64,000 nt of DNA from Bradyrhizobium sp. 4 (GCF_023100905.1 NZ_CP064686.1:496001-560000); one strand, 5' to 3'. Counted from the stretch's first letter, positions 43,787 through 53,999 are shown. Notes: a model not told the origin generated them from the letters alone. Made by a program: numbers and translations.

Positions 43787-44013
43787 GACTCTGTCCGGTT
43801 CCGACTCCGGCGCCCCACCCGGCGCCTCCAGTCTTCCCTCGCGTGCCGGTTGCAAAGACAATCGGATTTGGCGCGGGTCGTCTGCCTCGAAAACCGACTT
43901 TTGTCTGTTACGGTAAATAACGGGTTAAGGAACCCGTTGACGGTGTCTTAAAGTTGGGCGGCGGGGTGCGGGTGGCTTGCACACAAGCCCGGCCATGACG
44001 AAGCAGAGACACC

Positions 44014-44604
44014 TCAGCCCTTGCCCTCGCGCTTGCCTTCCTCCAGCGGCACCACGGTGCCCCCTGCGCTCATTGCCGACAGGGCCTCGAGCGCCTCTTC
44101 GCAGAAATCGGCCACCATCTGCTCGTGCCGGGCGCCGAGCTGAAGCAGCAGCAGGTTACCGAGGTCGAGCACGCCGGAGGCTGCCCCTTCCGGAAAGCGC
44201 TTCTTCAGGATGCGCTCGTAGTTCTCGTGGCGATCGCGGTGGTGCTCGAGCCGGGCCATCAGGTCGGTGCGCATGGGCTCGAGGCCGATACTGTCCAGCG
44301 CATGCAGCCGCACCAGGAGGTCGTCCTTGATGGAGGGGGGCGTGCTTGGGCGCGCGGCCCAGTGCCGCAGCGCTGTTCGGCCCTCCGGAGTCAGCGTATA
44401 GATCAGCTTGTTGGGCTTGCCTGTCTGCACGACCTCGCGGCCCTGGATGTAGCCGCGGTCGCGCAACTTGGAGAGCTCGCGGTAGATTTGCTGGTGGTCG
44501 GCCTTCCAGAAGAAGCCGATCGAGGAATCGAATGTCTTGGCGAGCTCGTAGCCCGTCATCGGACGTTCCGTCAGGCATGCGAGGATTGCGTCGCCGAGTG
44601 CCAT
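44014..44604 (-). CDS. PadR family transcriptional regulator
   Basis: A 196-aa regulator. The N-terminal PadR winged helix is clear: LGDAILACLTERPMTGYELA, then FFWKADHQQIYRELSKLRDR and the wing KLIYTLTPEGRTALRHW; the C-terminal half is the helical dimerisation domain (Vir_act_alpha_C type). The ATG at 44604 has a consensus AGGAGG site. It is divergent from the NTF2-like/beta-oxidation operon, with operator-like dyads between them, so it probably represses that operon and itself in response to an aromatic or fatty acyl ligand. Confidence 0.9.
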   Translation of the reverse strand: MALGDAILACLTERPMTGYELAKTFDSSIGFFWKADHQQIYRELSKLRDRGYIQGREVVQTGKPNKLIYTLTPEGRTALRHWAARPSTPPSIKDDLLVRLHALDSIGLEPMRTDLMARLEHHRDRHENYERILKKRFPEGAASGVLDLGNLLLLQLGARHEQMVADFCEEALEALSAMSAGGTVVPLEEGKREGKG

Positions 44605-44646
44605 GATCGGTCCTCCTGTTCTCGACTTAACCAATTGGCTTGACTT

Positions 44647-44682
44647 TATGCGCATCGGCGCATATGCGTCAATGTGCATATG
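44647..44682. promoter_or_regulatory. Candidate PadR operator (overlapping dyads)
   Basis: TATGCGC-ATCG-GCGCATA at 44647-44664 is a perfect 7-bp dyad. It is followed by CATATGCG and TGCATATG, so three ATATGC-type half-sites repeat within 36 bases. It lies 43 bases upstream of the PadR start and about 137 bases before the divergent NTF2-like gene. Confidence 0.5.
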
Positions 44683-44818
44683 AGGCGACCCAACAACGAG
44701 GGCAAAAACCGCCCCGAAAAACTCAGTGGAATCAACGTTCGCGCTACTGTGCATGGGGTTGTTTTCGCGCTTTTTGCCCAAGCCTTTCGTTGCTTTGCCT
44801 TTAGGGAGGCACCCGAGA

Positions 44819-45205
44819 ATGACCGGCCTCGATTCCTGGTACGGCTACATGAAGTCGCATGACCGGGCAGCCCTCTGGGACCTGCTCCATCCCGACGCCG
44901 TCTTCGAAAGCCCCGTCGTGCACGCACCGCAGCGCGGCCGCGACATCACCTTCAAATATCTGGCCAGCGCCGAGAAGGTGCTCGGCGGTCCCGGCTTCAT
45001 TTATGTCGGCGAATGGAAGAGTGAGAGGGGCGCCGTGCTCGAATTCAAGACCATGATCGACGGCATCGAGATCAACGGCGTCGACATCATCAGCTTCGAC
45101 GGCGAGGGGCGCATCACGCATTTCAAGGTGATGGTGCGGCCGCTCAAGGCGATCAACATGCTGCATCGCCTGATGGCGGAGCAGTTGGCCGCCGCCCAAT
45201 CCTAA
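44819..45205 (+). CDS. NTF2-like fold protein, first gene of the beta-oxidation operon
   Basis: A 128-aa NTF2/SnoaL-like protein: SWYGYMKSHDRAALWDLLHP, FESPVVHAPQRGRDI and the strand pair FKTMIDGIEINGVDI / GRITHFKVMVRPLKAIN. The ATG at 44819 follows AGGGAGG; the frame runs 31 codons upstream but that stretch is the operator region. It ends 38 bases before the acyl-CoA dehydrogenase and is probably cotranscribed, suggesting a role in the fate of the acyl substrate. Reaction unknown. Confidence 0.82.
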   Translation: MTGLDSWYGYMKSHDRAALWDLLHPDAVFESPVVHAPQRGRDITFKYLASAEKVLGGPGFIYVGEWKSERGAVLEFKTMIDGIEINGVDIISFDGEGRITHFKVMVRPLKAINMLHRLMAEQLAAAQS

Positions 45206-45243
45206 ACCAGCATCATCACTTCAAGGCCTGCCGGGAGACCACC

Positions 45244-47034
45244 ATGCCGATCTACAAAGCCCCCGTCGAAGACGTGAACTTCCTGCTCAACGACGTCTTC
45301 CAGATCGACCGCTACGACAATCTGGCCGGCTTCTCCGATGCGTCGAGCGACGTGCGCGAAGCCATTCTCGGCGAAGCTGCCAAGCTCGCCGAAGAGGTGC
45401 TGCAGCCGCTCAACCGCATCGGCGATCTCGAGGGCTGCAAGCGCGCCGATGACGGCAGCGTCACCACGCCGAAGGGCTTCAAGGACGCGTTCAAGCAGGT
45501 CGCCGAGGGCGGCTGGCTCGGCCTGTCGGCGCCGACCGAGTTCGGCGGCCAGGGCCTGCCGGTGACGCTCTCCCAGGCGGTCAACGAATTCCAGATCTCC
45601 GCCAACATGGCGTTCTCGATGTATGGCGGCCTCACCATGGGCGCGACCGCGGCGCTGATCGTCCACGGCACGCCGGAGCAGAAGCAGACCTACGTGCCGA
45701 AGATGGTGGCGGGCGAGTGGACCGGCACCATGAACCTGACCGAGCCGCATTGCGGCACCGATCTCGGCATGCTCCGCACCAAGGCGGTGCGGCAGGCCGA
45801 CGGCAGCTTCAAGATCACGGGCACCAAGATCTTCATTTCGGCAGGTGAGCATGACCTCGCCCCCAACATCATCCACCTCGTGCTCGCCCGCGTCGAGGGC
45901 GCGCCCGCCGGCATCAAGGGCGTGTCGCTGTTCGTGGTGCCGAAATTCCTCGTCAATGCCGATGGCTCGGTCGGCGCACGCAATGGCGTGGTCTGCGGCT
46001 CGATCGAGCACAAGATGGGCATCCACGGCAATTCCACCTGCGTGATGAACTACGACAACGCCGTGGGCTGGCTGATCGGTGAAGAGAACAAGGGCATGCA
46101 GGGCATGTTCGTGATGATGAACGAGGCCCGCCTCGGCGTCGCCGTGCAGGGTCTCGCGCAATCGGAAGTGGCCTATCAGAACGCGGTTGCCTATGCCCGC
46201 GATCGCATCCAGGGCCGTTCGCTCACCGGTGCCAAGGCGCCCGACAAGCCGGCCGATCCGATCATCGTCCATCCCGACGTGCGCCGCACGCTGCTGTCGA
46301 TCCGCTCCTTCAACGAGGCCGCGCGCGCCTTCGTGATGTGGACCGCGCTGAAGAGCGACGTCGCCCATCGCTCCGAGGATCCCAAGGACCGCCAGGCCGC
46401 CGACGATCACATGGGCCTGATGACGCCGGTGCTGAAGGGTTTCCTCACCGACTACGGCTTCGCCAATGCGGTGCAGGCGCAGCAGATGTATGGCGGCCAC
46501 GGCTACATCGCCGAGCAGGGCATGGAGCAGTTCGTGCGCGATGCCCGCATCGCCATGATCTACGAAGGCGCCAACGGCATCCAGGCGCTCGACCTCGTCG
46601 GCCGCAAGCTGCCGCGCGACGGCGGCCGCGCCATCATGGCGTTCTTCGGCGAGGTCATGGCCTTCGCCAAGGAGAACGGCGGCGACGAGGCGATGAAGCC
46701 CTACGTTACCCCGCTCTCGGCTTCGCTCGGCCATCTCCAGCAGGCCACGACGTGGCTGATGCAGAACGCGATGGCCAAGCCCGACAATGCCGGCGCCGCC
46801 GCGACCGATTACCTGAATCTCTTCGGCTTCGTCGCGCTCGGCTACATGTGGGCGAAGATGGCGAAGGTGACGCAAGCCAAGATTGCCGAGAGCGGGGCGA
46901 CTCCCTATCTCTCGACCAAGCTCGTCACCGGCCGCTTCTTCATGGAGCGGATGCTGCCGGAGACCGCCGCCAATCTCGCGCGCATCCAGGCCGGCTGCGC
47001 CACCATTATGGAACTGCCGGCGGAAGCGTTCTGA
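45244..47034 (+). CDS. Acyl-CoA dehydrogenase with C-terminal extension
   Basis: A 596-aa flavoenzyme that should introduce the 2,3-double bond into acyl-CoA, the first step of beta-oxidation. The FAD/substrate motifs are MNLTEPHCGTDLGMLRTKAV and KIFISAGEHDLAPNIIHLVL; the helical C-terminal domain has VQAQQMYGGHGYIAEQGMEQ and YEGANGIQALDLVGRKL, with the catalytic base expected in the YEG segment. The roughly 200 extra residues match the long ACAD group with a DUF1974-like or acyl-CoA dehydrogenase C-terminal domain. Second gene of the PadR-divergent operon. Confidence 0.93.
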   Translation: MPIYKAPVEDVNFLLNDVFQIDRYDNLAGFSDASSDVREAILGEAAKLAEEVLQPLNRIGDLEGCKRADDGSVTTPKGFKDAFKQVAEGGWLGLSAPTEFGGQGLPVTLSQAVNEFQISANMAFSMYGGLTMGATAALIVHGTPEQKQTYVPKMVAGEWTGTMNLTEPHCGTDLGMLRTKAVRQADGSFKITGTKIFISAGEHDLAPNIIHLVLARVEGAPAGIKGVSLFVVPKFLVNADGSVGARNGVVCGSIEHKMGIHGNSTCVMNYDNAVGWLIGEENKGMQGMFVMMNEARLGVAVQGLAQSEVAYQNAVAYARDRIQGRSLTGAKAPDKPADPIIVHPDVRRTLLSIRSFNEAARAFVMWTALKSDVAHRSEDPKDRQAADDHMGLMTPVLKGFLTDYGFANAVQAQQMYGGHGYIAEQGMEQFVRDARIAMIYEGANGIQALDLVGRKLPRDGGRAIMAFFGEVMAFAKENGGDEAMKPYVTPLSASLGHLQQATTWLMQNAMAKPDNAGAAATDYLNLFGFVALGYMWAKMAKVTQAKIAESGATPYLSTKLVTGRFFMERMLPETAANLARIQAGCATIMELPAEAF

Positions 47035-47091
47035 AGCCGCTTTCGCTGCGACCCGATCAAGACCAGAAGATCATCACATCAGGAGGGCGTC

Positions 47092-48300
<1,209 letters not shown>

Positions 48301-48318
48301 GGGTAGGGAGCAACCAGC

Positions 48319-50532
48319 ATGACTTACAAGAACTTCAAGGTTGAGACCGATTCCGACGGCATCGCGCTCGTCACCTGGGACATTCCGGGCCGTTCGATGA
48401 ACGTGCTCGACGAGACCTCGACCAACGAGCTCGACGCGATCGTCAAGGCGACCACGGCGGATGCTAGGGTTAAGGGCGTCGTCATCACCTCTGCAAAGGA
48501 GGCGTTCTGCGCCGGCGCGGACCTGTCCATGCTCGAGGGCATGAACCAGGCCTACGCAAAAGTGTTTGGGGAGCAGGGCGAGACCGCCGCGAACCAGATG
48601 CTGTTCGAGCAGAGCCGACGCTTCTCGCAGGTGCTGCGCTCGATCGAAACCTCCGGTAAGCCGTGGGCGGCGGCGATCAACGGCCTCGCGCTCGGCGGCG
48701 GTTTCGAGATCACGCTGTGCTGCCACTATCGCGTGGCGGCGGAGAATCCCAAGACCCGCCTCGGCCTGCCCGAGGTCAAGGTTGGCCTGTTCCCGGGCGC
48801 CGGCGGCACGCAGCGCGTGCCGCGCCTGGTGCCGCCGCAGGACGCGATGACGATCCTGCTCAAGGGCGATCCGGTCACGATCGAGAAAGCCAAGGCGCTG
48901 AATCTGATTCACGCCGTCGTTCCCGCCGCCGATCTCATCAAGGCGGCAAAGGACTGGATCAAGGGCGGCGGCAAGGCCGTTGCGCCCTGGGACGAGAAGG
49001 GCTTCAAGCTGCCAGGCGGCCCGGTGTTCTCCAAGGCCGGCATGATGATGTTCCCCGCCGGCAACGCGATCTATCGCCGCGAGACCTACGACAATTATCC
49101 GGCCGCACGCGCGATCATGAGCTGCGTCTATGAGGGCCTGCAGCTGCCGATCGACGCCGCATTGCGCGTGGAATCGCGCTACTTCACCTCGGTGCTGCGC
49201 TCGAAGGAAGCGGCGGCGATGATCCGCAGCCTGTTCCTGTCGATGCAGGAATTGAACAAGGGTGCGCGCCGTCCGAAGGATGTGCCGCCGACCAAGGTGA
49301 AGAAGATCGCCGTGATCGGCGCCGGCTTCATGGGTGCGAGCGTCGGCTATGTCTCGGCCCGTGCCGGCCTCGACGTCGTCCTGATCGATCGCGACCAGGA
49401 GAGCGCCGACAAGGGCAAGGCGCATGCGCAAAAGGTGATCGAGGAGCAGATCAAGAAGGGCCGCGCCAAGCCCGGTGACGCAGAAGCGCTGCTCGCCCGC
49501 ATCACGCCGACCGCGGACTATTCCGCGCTGAAGGACGTCGATCTCGTCATCGAGGCCGTGTTCGAGGACCGCAAGGTCAAGGCTGATACCTTTGCCAAGG
49601 CGCAGGAGCATATGAAGCCGGACGTGATCTTCGCGTCCAACACCTCGACGCTTCCGATCAGCTCGCTGGCGGAATCCTTCAAGGACCAGGGCCGGTTCGT
49701 CGGCATCCACTTCTTCTCGCCGGTCGAGAAGATGATGCTGGTCGAGATCATCCAGGGCAAGAACACCGGCGATCTCGCGATCGCGACCGCGCTCGATTAC
49801 GTCCGGCAGATCGGCAAGACGCCGATCGTCGTCAACGACTCCAGAGGCTTCTTCGCCAATCGCTGCGTCGGCCGCTACGTCGCCGAAGGCAACGAGATGT
49901 TCCTCGAAGGCGTGCCGCCCGCGATGATCGAGAACTGCGCCAAGATGGCCGGCATGCCGGTCGGCCCGCTCTCGCTGTCGGACGAGGTGGCGCTCGACCT
50001 CGGTCTCAAGATCATGAAGGCGACGGAAGCCGACCTCGGCCCCAACGCCATCAATCCCGATCAGAAGAAGCTGATGGTGGAAATGGTCGAGAAGCAGGGC
50101 CGTCTCGGCCGCAAGAACAGCAAGGGTTTTTACGACTACCCCGAGAAAGGCAAGGGTCAGAAGAGCCTGTGGCCGGGCCTCTCCGCGCTGCAGCCCAAGC
50201 AGCTCGATCCTGATACCCTCGACGTCGAGGAGCTGAAGCAGCGCTTCCTGGTGGTGCAGGCGGTGGAGGCCGCGCGCACGGTGGAGGACCACGTCATCAC
50301 CGATCCGCGTGAGGCGGATGTCGGCTCGATCCTCGGCTTCGGCTTCGCGCCGTTCACCGGTGGCACGCTGTCCTACATCGACTTCATGGGTCCCAAGAAG
50401 TTCGTCGAGCTTTGCCACAAGCTGGAAGCGAAATACGGCTCGCGCTTCACCCCGCCGAAGCTCCTCGAGGAGATGGCCGCGAAGGGAGAAACCTTCTACG
50501 GCCGCTTCGCGCCGAAGAAGGCGGCCGCGTGA
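48319..50532 (+). CDS. fadB: 3-hydroxyacyl-CoA dehydrogenase / enoyl-CoA hydratase (FadB/FadJ type)
   Basis: A 737-aa bifunctional enzyme. The N-terminal crotonase domain has the oxyanion segments TSAKEAFCAGADLSMLEG and AAINGLALGGGFEITLCC and the Glu-bearing LGLPEVKVGLFPGAGGTQR. The NAD-binding domain starts at KKIAVIGAGFMGASVGYVSA near residue 330, with the catalytic His in GIHFFSPVEKMMLVE and the second half GFFANRCVGRY. It hydrates enoyl-CoA and oxidises 3-hydroxyacyl-CoA, feeding the upstream thiolase. It ends the operon 31 bases before a strong hairpin. Confidence 0.93.
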   Translation: MTYKNFKVETDSDGIALVTWDIPGRSMNVLDETSTNELDAIVKATTADARVKGVVITSAKEAFCAGADLSMLEGMNQAYAKVFGEQGETAANQMLFEQSRRFSQVLRSIETSGKPWAAAINGLALGGGFEITLCCHYRVAAENPKTRLGLPEVKVGLFPGAGGTQRVPRLVPPQDAMTILLKGDPVTIEKAKALNLIHAVVPAADLIKAAKDWIKGGGKAVAPWDEKGFKLPGGPVFSKAGMMMFPAGNAIYRRETYDNYPAARAIMSCVYEGLQLPIDAALRVESRYFTSVLRSKEAAAMIRSLFLSMQELNKGARRPKDVPPTKVKKIAVIGAGFMGASVGYVSARAGLDVVLIDRDQESADKGKAHAQKVIEEQIKKGRAKPGDAEALLARITPTADYSALKDVDLVIEAVFEDRKVKADTFAKAQEHMKPDVIFASNTSTLPISSLAESFKDQGRFVGIHFFSPVEKMMLVEIIQGKNTGDLAIATALDYVRQIGKTPIVVNDSRGFFANRCVGRYVAEGNEMFLEGVPPAMIENCAKMAGMPVGPLSLSDEVALDLGLKIMKATEADLGPNAINPDQKKLMVEMVEKQGRLGRKNSKGFYDYPEKGKGQKSLWPGLSALQPKQLDPDTLDVEELKQRFLVVQAVEAARTVEDHVITDPREADVGSILGFGFAPFTGGTLSYIDFMGPKKFVELCHKLEAKYGSRFTPPKLLEEMAAKGETFYGRFAPKKAAA

Positions 50533-50563
50533 TTCTCTGAACCCCTAGCCGGGATGAAAAATA

Positions 50564-50593
50564 CGAAAGGCCGGATCTCGATCCGGCCTTTCG
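50564..50593. terminator. Bidirectional intrinsic terminator (fadB / gst)
   Basis: A perfect 13-bp stem, CGAAAGGCCGGAT with loop CTCG and its inverse, between the convergent fadB and GST genes. A-rich on the left (GAAAAATACGAAA) and TTTCG on the right, so it can act in both directions. The best intrinsic terminator in the region. Confidence 0.85.
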
Positions 50594-50603
50594 CATCTGC
50601 GCC

Positions 50604-51218
50604 TCAGGCAGCCTGAATCAGCCCTTCCTTCTTCATCGCTTCCTGCACCTGCGGCCGCGCCGCGACGCGGGTCTTGTACGCGGCAAGGTTCGGCATCGCC
50701 GAGAGGTCGAACTTCATCCGGTCGCCCCAGGTCAGCATCGTGAAGAGATAACCGTCGGCCACCGTGAACTGCTTGCCCATGAGGTAGTCGCGGCCGGCGA
50801 GCTGGCTGTCGATGTATTTCAGCTTGCCCATGACGCGGTCCTTGAAGAAGGCCTTGGCCTCGTCGTTCAGCGCCGGCGCGAACATCGGGCCGAAGCTCTT
50901 GTGGACCTCCGAGGTGAGGAAGTTCAGCCATTCGAGCAGCTTGTAGCGCTCGGAGCTGCCGTGGGCCGGCGCCAGCGCCTTGGCTGAGGCCTGATCGGCG
51001 ATCATCTGGACAATCACCGGGCCTTCGGTCACGATCTCTCCGCTATCGAGGCCCAGCGCAGGGACCTGGCCCTTGGGGTTCAGCTTCAGATAATCCTCAC
51101 CGTTTTCGAGCTTCTTGGCCCGGATATCGACCTTGACCAGTTCATAGGGCAGGCCGGCCTCCAGGAGCGCGATATGGGGGGATAGCGAGCAGGCACCGGG
51201 CGAATAGTACAATTTCAT
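50604..51218 (-). CDS. Glutathione S-transferase (beta-class GstA-like)
   Basis: A 204-aa GST. The thioredoxin-like domain MKLYYSPGACSLSPHIALLE has the beta-class Cys in PGACSLSP, and LKLNPKGQVPALGLDSGEIV gives the cis-Pro glutathione site; the helical domain follows (DYLMGKQFTVADGYLFTMLT). It conjugates or transfers glutathione to electrophiles. Divergent from a MarR regulator with a candidate operator between, and close to gshA, which makes the glutathione precursor. Confidence 0.92.
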   Translation of the reverse strand: MKLYYSPGACSLSPHIALLEAGLPYELVKVDIRAKKLENGEDYLKLNPKGQVPALGLDSGEIVTEGPVIVQMIADQASAKALAPAHGSSERYKLLEWLNFLTSEVHKSFGPMFAPALNDEAKAFFKDRVMGKLKYIDSQLAGRDYLMGKQFTVADGYLFTMLTWGDRMKFDLSAMPNLAAYKTRVAARPQVQEAMKKEGLIQAA

Positions 51219-51265
51219 GGAATTTCCTCCTCTTGTTGCTTGGCTCAGGCGAAAGAACGACTACA

Positions 51266-51297
51266 TGCATCTGCTTGAAATAGTCAAGATTGATGCA
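51266..51297. promoter_or_regulatory. Candidate MarR operator in the gst/marR divergent gap
   Basis: A nested dyad: TGCATC...GATGCA (outer, 51266-51271 and 51292-51297) enclosing CTTGA-AATAG-TCAAG (51274-51288). It lies 48 bases from the gst start and 48 bases from the marR start, a typical place for MarR repression of both genes. Confidence 0.55.
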
Positions 51298-51344
51298 GGT
51301 GCATCGAATAGGGTAAGAGACGGGCGACGAGCTTGAGCGGGACC

Positions 51345-51839
51345 ATGAAACGCAAACCATCGACCGAGGCGACTTCCGCCTGGATCCGCTTGATGCGGGT
51401 GCAGAGCCGCGTGCTCAATTGCGTCGAGCAGGACCTGAAGAAGGCCGGCTTCCCGCCGTTGGCATGGTATGACGCGCTGCTCGAACTGTCACGGGCGCCC
51501 TCGGGCGAGCTCCGGCCGGTCGAACTCGAACGGCAGATGCTGATCCCGCAATATTCGACATCGCGGCTGATCGACCGTCTGGTCGACGAAGGCCTCGCCT
51601 CGCGGCGTGAATGCAAGATCGACAAGCGCGGCCAATTCGTGGAGATCACGGAAGCCGGCCGCGAATTGCAGAAGCGGATGTGGGGCGCCTATTCGGCCGC
51701 GATCGAGAAATATGTCGGTTCGAAACTGTCCGATGCGGATGCCGTGAAGCTCAGCGGTCTGCTCGACCGTCTCGGCTGCTCGTGCGGCGAGATGAAACTG
51801 CCGCCTGCCCACGTCAACGAAACCACGCCGTCGCGATGA
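51345..51839 (+). CDS. MarR family transcriptional regulator (gst-linked)
   Basis: A 164-aa MarR protein: LPPLAWYDALLELSRA-like helix (FPPLAWYDALLELSRAPSG), the recognition region ELERQMLIPQYSTSRLIDRL and the wing SRRECKIDKRGQFVEITEAG. The C-terminal helix ends with a Cys pair (GCSCGEM, about residues 147-153), which could sense oxidants or electrophiles in keeping with the divergent GST. I chose the ATG at 51345; a TTG at 51333 is possible. Probable repressor of gst. Confidence 0.88.
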   Translation: MKRKPSTEATSAWIRLMRVQSRVLNCVEQDLKKAGFPPLAWYDALLELSRAPSGELRPVELERQMLIPQYSTSRLIDRLVDEGLASRRECKIDKRGQFVEITEAGRELQKRMWGAYSAAIEKYVGSKLSDADAVKLSGLLDRLGCSCGEMKLPPAHVNETTPSR

Positions 51840-51938
51840 GCGCGCGGCACACCAGCTCGTCCGTGCAGCCGGTGGCTGCGCGGACCATCCCTGTCACCCA
51901 CGCGCGTTCGATCGAAGCGCTTTTGATTAGAGTCTGAT

Positions 51939-53309
51939 ATGGCGCGAGACCAGATCGATATGACGCCGTTGCAATCGCGTGACGAGCTCGTCAAGTGGTT
52001 CGAGGAAGGCTGCAAGGACCCGTCCGAATTCCGCATGGGCACCGAGCATGAGAAGACGCCGTTCACGCTCGAAGGCCACCGCCCGGTGCCCTACGAAGGC
52101 CCGCGCGGTATCGGCGCGCTGCTCGAAGGCATGAAACTCCTGCTCGGCTGGGAGCCGATCATGGAGAAGGGCAACATCATCGGCCTCTACGACGTCACCG
52201 GCGGCGGCGCGATTTCGCTGGAGCCCGGCGGGCAGTTCGAGCTTTCGGGCGCCCCGGTCGAGAACGTGCACCAGACCCAGAGTGAGCTGATGGCGCATCT
52301 GGCGCAGGTGCGCGAGATCGCGACGCCGCTCGGCATCGGCTTTCTCGGGCTCGGCATGACGCCGTCCTGGTCGCGCGCCGACATCCCGGTGATGCCCAAG
52401 GGCCGCTACAAGATCATGACCAATTACATGCCGAAGGTCGGCCAGTACGGCCTCGACATGATGTACCGGACCTGCACGGTCCAGACCAATCTCGACTTCT
52501 CCTCCGAAGCCGACATGGTCAAGAAGCTGCGTGTCTCGCTCGCGCTCCAGCCAGCCGCAACCGCCTTGTTCGCCAACTCGCCGTTTACCGAGGGCAAGCC
52601 GAATGGCTTCCTCTCCTTCCGGTCCGAGATCTGGCGCGACACCGACAACGCGCGTGCCGGCATGATGCCTTGGGCATTCGAGGATGGCATGGGCTTCGAG
52701 CGCTATGTCGACTACGCGCTCGACGTGCCCATGTATTTCGTCAAACGCGACGAGGACTACATCGACGTCTCGGGCTCCTCGTTCCGCGCCTTCTTCGATG
52801 GCCGCAACAACAATTTGCCCGGGGAACGTCCGACGTTGTCGGATTGGGCCAACCATCTTTCGACGATTTTCCCGGAGGTGCGGCTCAAGCGCTATCTCGA
52901 GATGCGCGGCTCTGATGGTGGCCCGTGGGGCCGACTGCCGGCGCTATCGGCGTTCTGGGCCGGGCTGCTCTACGACGATGTGTCGCTGGATGCCGCCTGG
53001 GACCTGGTAAAGCAGTGGAACGCGCATGAGCGTCAGGCCCTGCGCGACGACGTGCCGCGCTTCGGCTTCAAGTCGCGGATCAAGGACCGCTATCTGTTCG
53101 AGATCGCCAAGGAGTGCCTCGCTTTGGCACATGCAGGCTTGCGCCGGCGCGGCCGGATCGACCAGCTCGGCCGCGACGAGACCAGGCATCTGGAGCCGCT
53201 TGACCGCATCATCGATTCCGGCCGCACGCCAGCTGAGGAGATGCTCGACAAGTTCAAGGGCCCGTGGAACGGCTCGGTGGAACCGGCGTACGCGGAATAC
53301 GCGTTCTAG
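51939..53309 (+). CDS. gshA: Glutamate-cysteine ligase (plant/proteobacterial type)
   Basis: A 456-aa enzyme that joins glutamate and cysteine with ATP, the first step of glutathione synthesis. Family landmarks are SEFRMGTEHEKTPFTLEGHR near residue 30, GGGAISLEPGGQFELSGAPV near 90 and the later YIDVSGSSFRAFFDGRNNN. This is the GCS2/plant-like type used by alphaproteobacteria rather than the enterobacterial GshA. It is close to the gst/marR pair, suggesting shared thiol metabolism. An ATG 21 bases downstream is an alternative start. Confidence 0.94.
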   Translation: MARDQIDMTPLQSRDELVKWFEEGCKDPSEFRMGTEHEKTPFTLEGHRPVPYEGPRGIGALLEGMKLLLGWEPIMEKGNIIGLYDVTGGGAISLEPGGQFELSGAPVENVHQTQSELMAHLAQVREIATPLGIGFLGLGMTPSWSRADIPVMPKGRYKIMTNYMPKVGQYGLDMMYRTCTVQTNLDFSSEADMVKKLRVSLALQPAATALFANSPFTEGKPNGFLSFRSEIWRDTDNARAGMMPWAFEDGMGFERYVDYALDVPMYFVKRDEDYIDVSGSSFRAFFDGRNNNLPGERPTLSDWANHLSTIFPEVRLKRYLEMRGSDGGPWGRLPALSAFWAGLLYDDVSLDAAWDLVKQWNAHERQALRDDVPRFGFKSRIKDRYLFEIAKECLALAHAGLRRRGRIDQLGRDETRHLEPLDRIIDSGRTPAEEMLDKFKGPWNGSVEPAYAEYAF

Positions 53310-53421
53310 ACCAAGGTCCCAACGGTCGGGACTCGAGCCGTTCATCGCCCGTACAGGTTTGCGGCGATCAAATGGCCGGCTGAAAAACCCGAGCGTCGTC
53401 AATAACTCGAAAGCTGTTCCG

Positions 53422-53982
53422 ATGGGGAAGGGCCGCCTGGCCGTCATGGCAAGCGTCGTGGCCTGCGCCGCGCTGCTTTCGCTCGCGTTTGCGAGCTGGC
53501 CTGCGCGCGCCCAGACGGCGTTCGATCGGCCCGGCGGAGACTATTTCAGCACCCCCGTCACGTCGGGCGATCCCGAGGATTGCGCACTGCTGTGCGAGCG
53601 CGACCGCCGTTGCCGCTCGTGGAGCTTCAGCTATCCTGACGTCGAAGGCGGCTCGGCGGTGTGCTGGCTGAAGAACACCGTGCCTGCGCGGGTGCCGGGA
53701 AGCTGCTGCATCTCCGGTGTGCGCGGCGCCGGCGTGATCGAGCCGCGTGTCGAAGGCGTGGAGACCTCGATCGACCGCCCCGGCGGCGATTTGCGCAATT
53801 TCGAGATGAAGGACGGCGAAGGCGAAGAAGCCTGCAAGGCCGCCTGCACCGCCGACAACAAATGCCGCGCCTTCACCTATGCCCGCCCCGGCTACACCGG
53901 ACGCGAAGCGCGCTGCTTCCTGAAAAAGGAAATCAAGCCGCCGCGGCGGAAGGCGGGGTTCACGTCGGGCGTGGTGCGGTAG
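53422..53982 (+). CDS. Secreted double PAN-domain protein
   Basis: A 186-aa secreted protein with a signal peptide (cleavage near WPARAQ) and two PAN/Apple-like domains, each opening with (F/I)DRPGGD: TAFDRPGGDYFSTPV with CALLCERDRRCRSWSFSYPD, and TSIDRPGGDLRNFEMK with ACKAACTADNKCRAFTYARP. Six or more cysteines suggest disulfides; PAN domains bind proteins or glycans at the cell surface. The ATG at 53422 is the first giving a signal peptide. The duplication has drifted only moderately. Function unknown. Confidence 0.78.
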   Translation: MGKGRLAVMASVVACAALLSLAFASWPARAQTAFDRPGGDYFSTPVTSGDPEDCALLCERDRRCRSWSFSYPDVEGGSAVCWLKNTVPARVPGSCCISGVRGAGVIEPRVEGVETSIDRPGGDLRNFEMKDGEGEEACKAACTADNKCRAFTYARPGYTGREARCFLKKEIKPPRRKAGFTSGVVR

Positions 53983-53999
53983 CATGCAGCTCTCACCAC

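Noticed and set aside
43919..43938. AACGGGTT-AAGG-AACCCGTT hairpin downstream of padR
   Set aside because: It could end the padR transcript, but the stem is only 8 bp and no T-run follows on that strand; left unannotated.
45202..46875. 557-codon minus-strand frame opposite the acyl-CoA dehydrogenase
   Set aside because: Antisense shadow of a conserved enzyme; no start context or domain.
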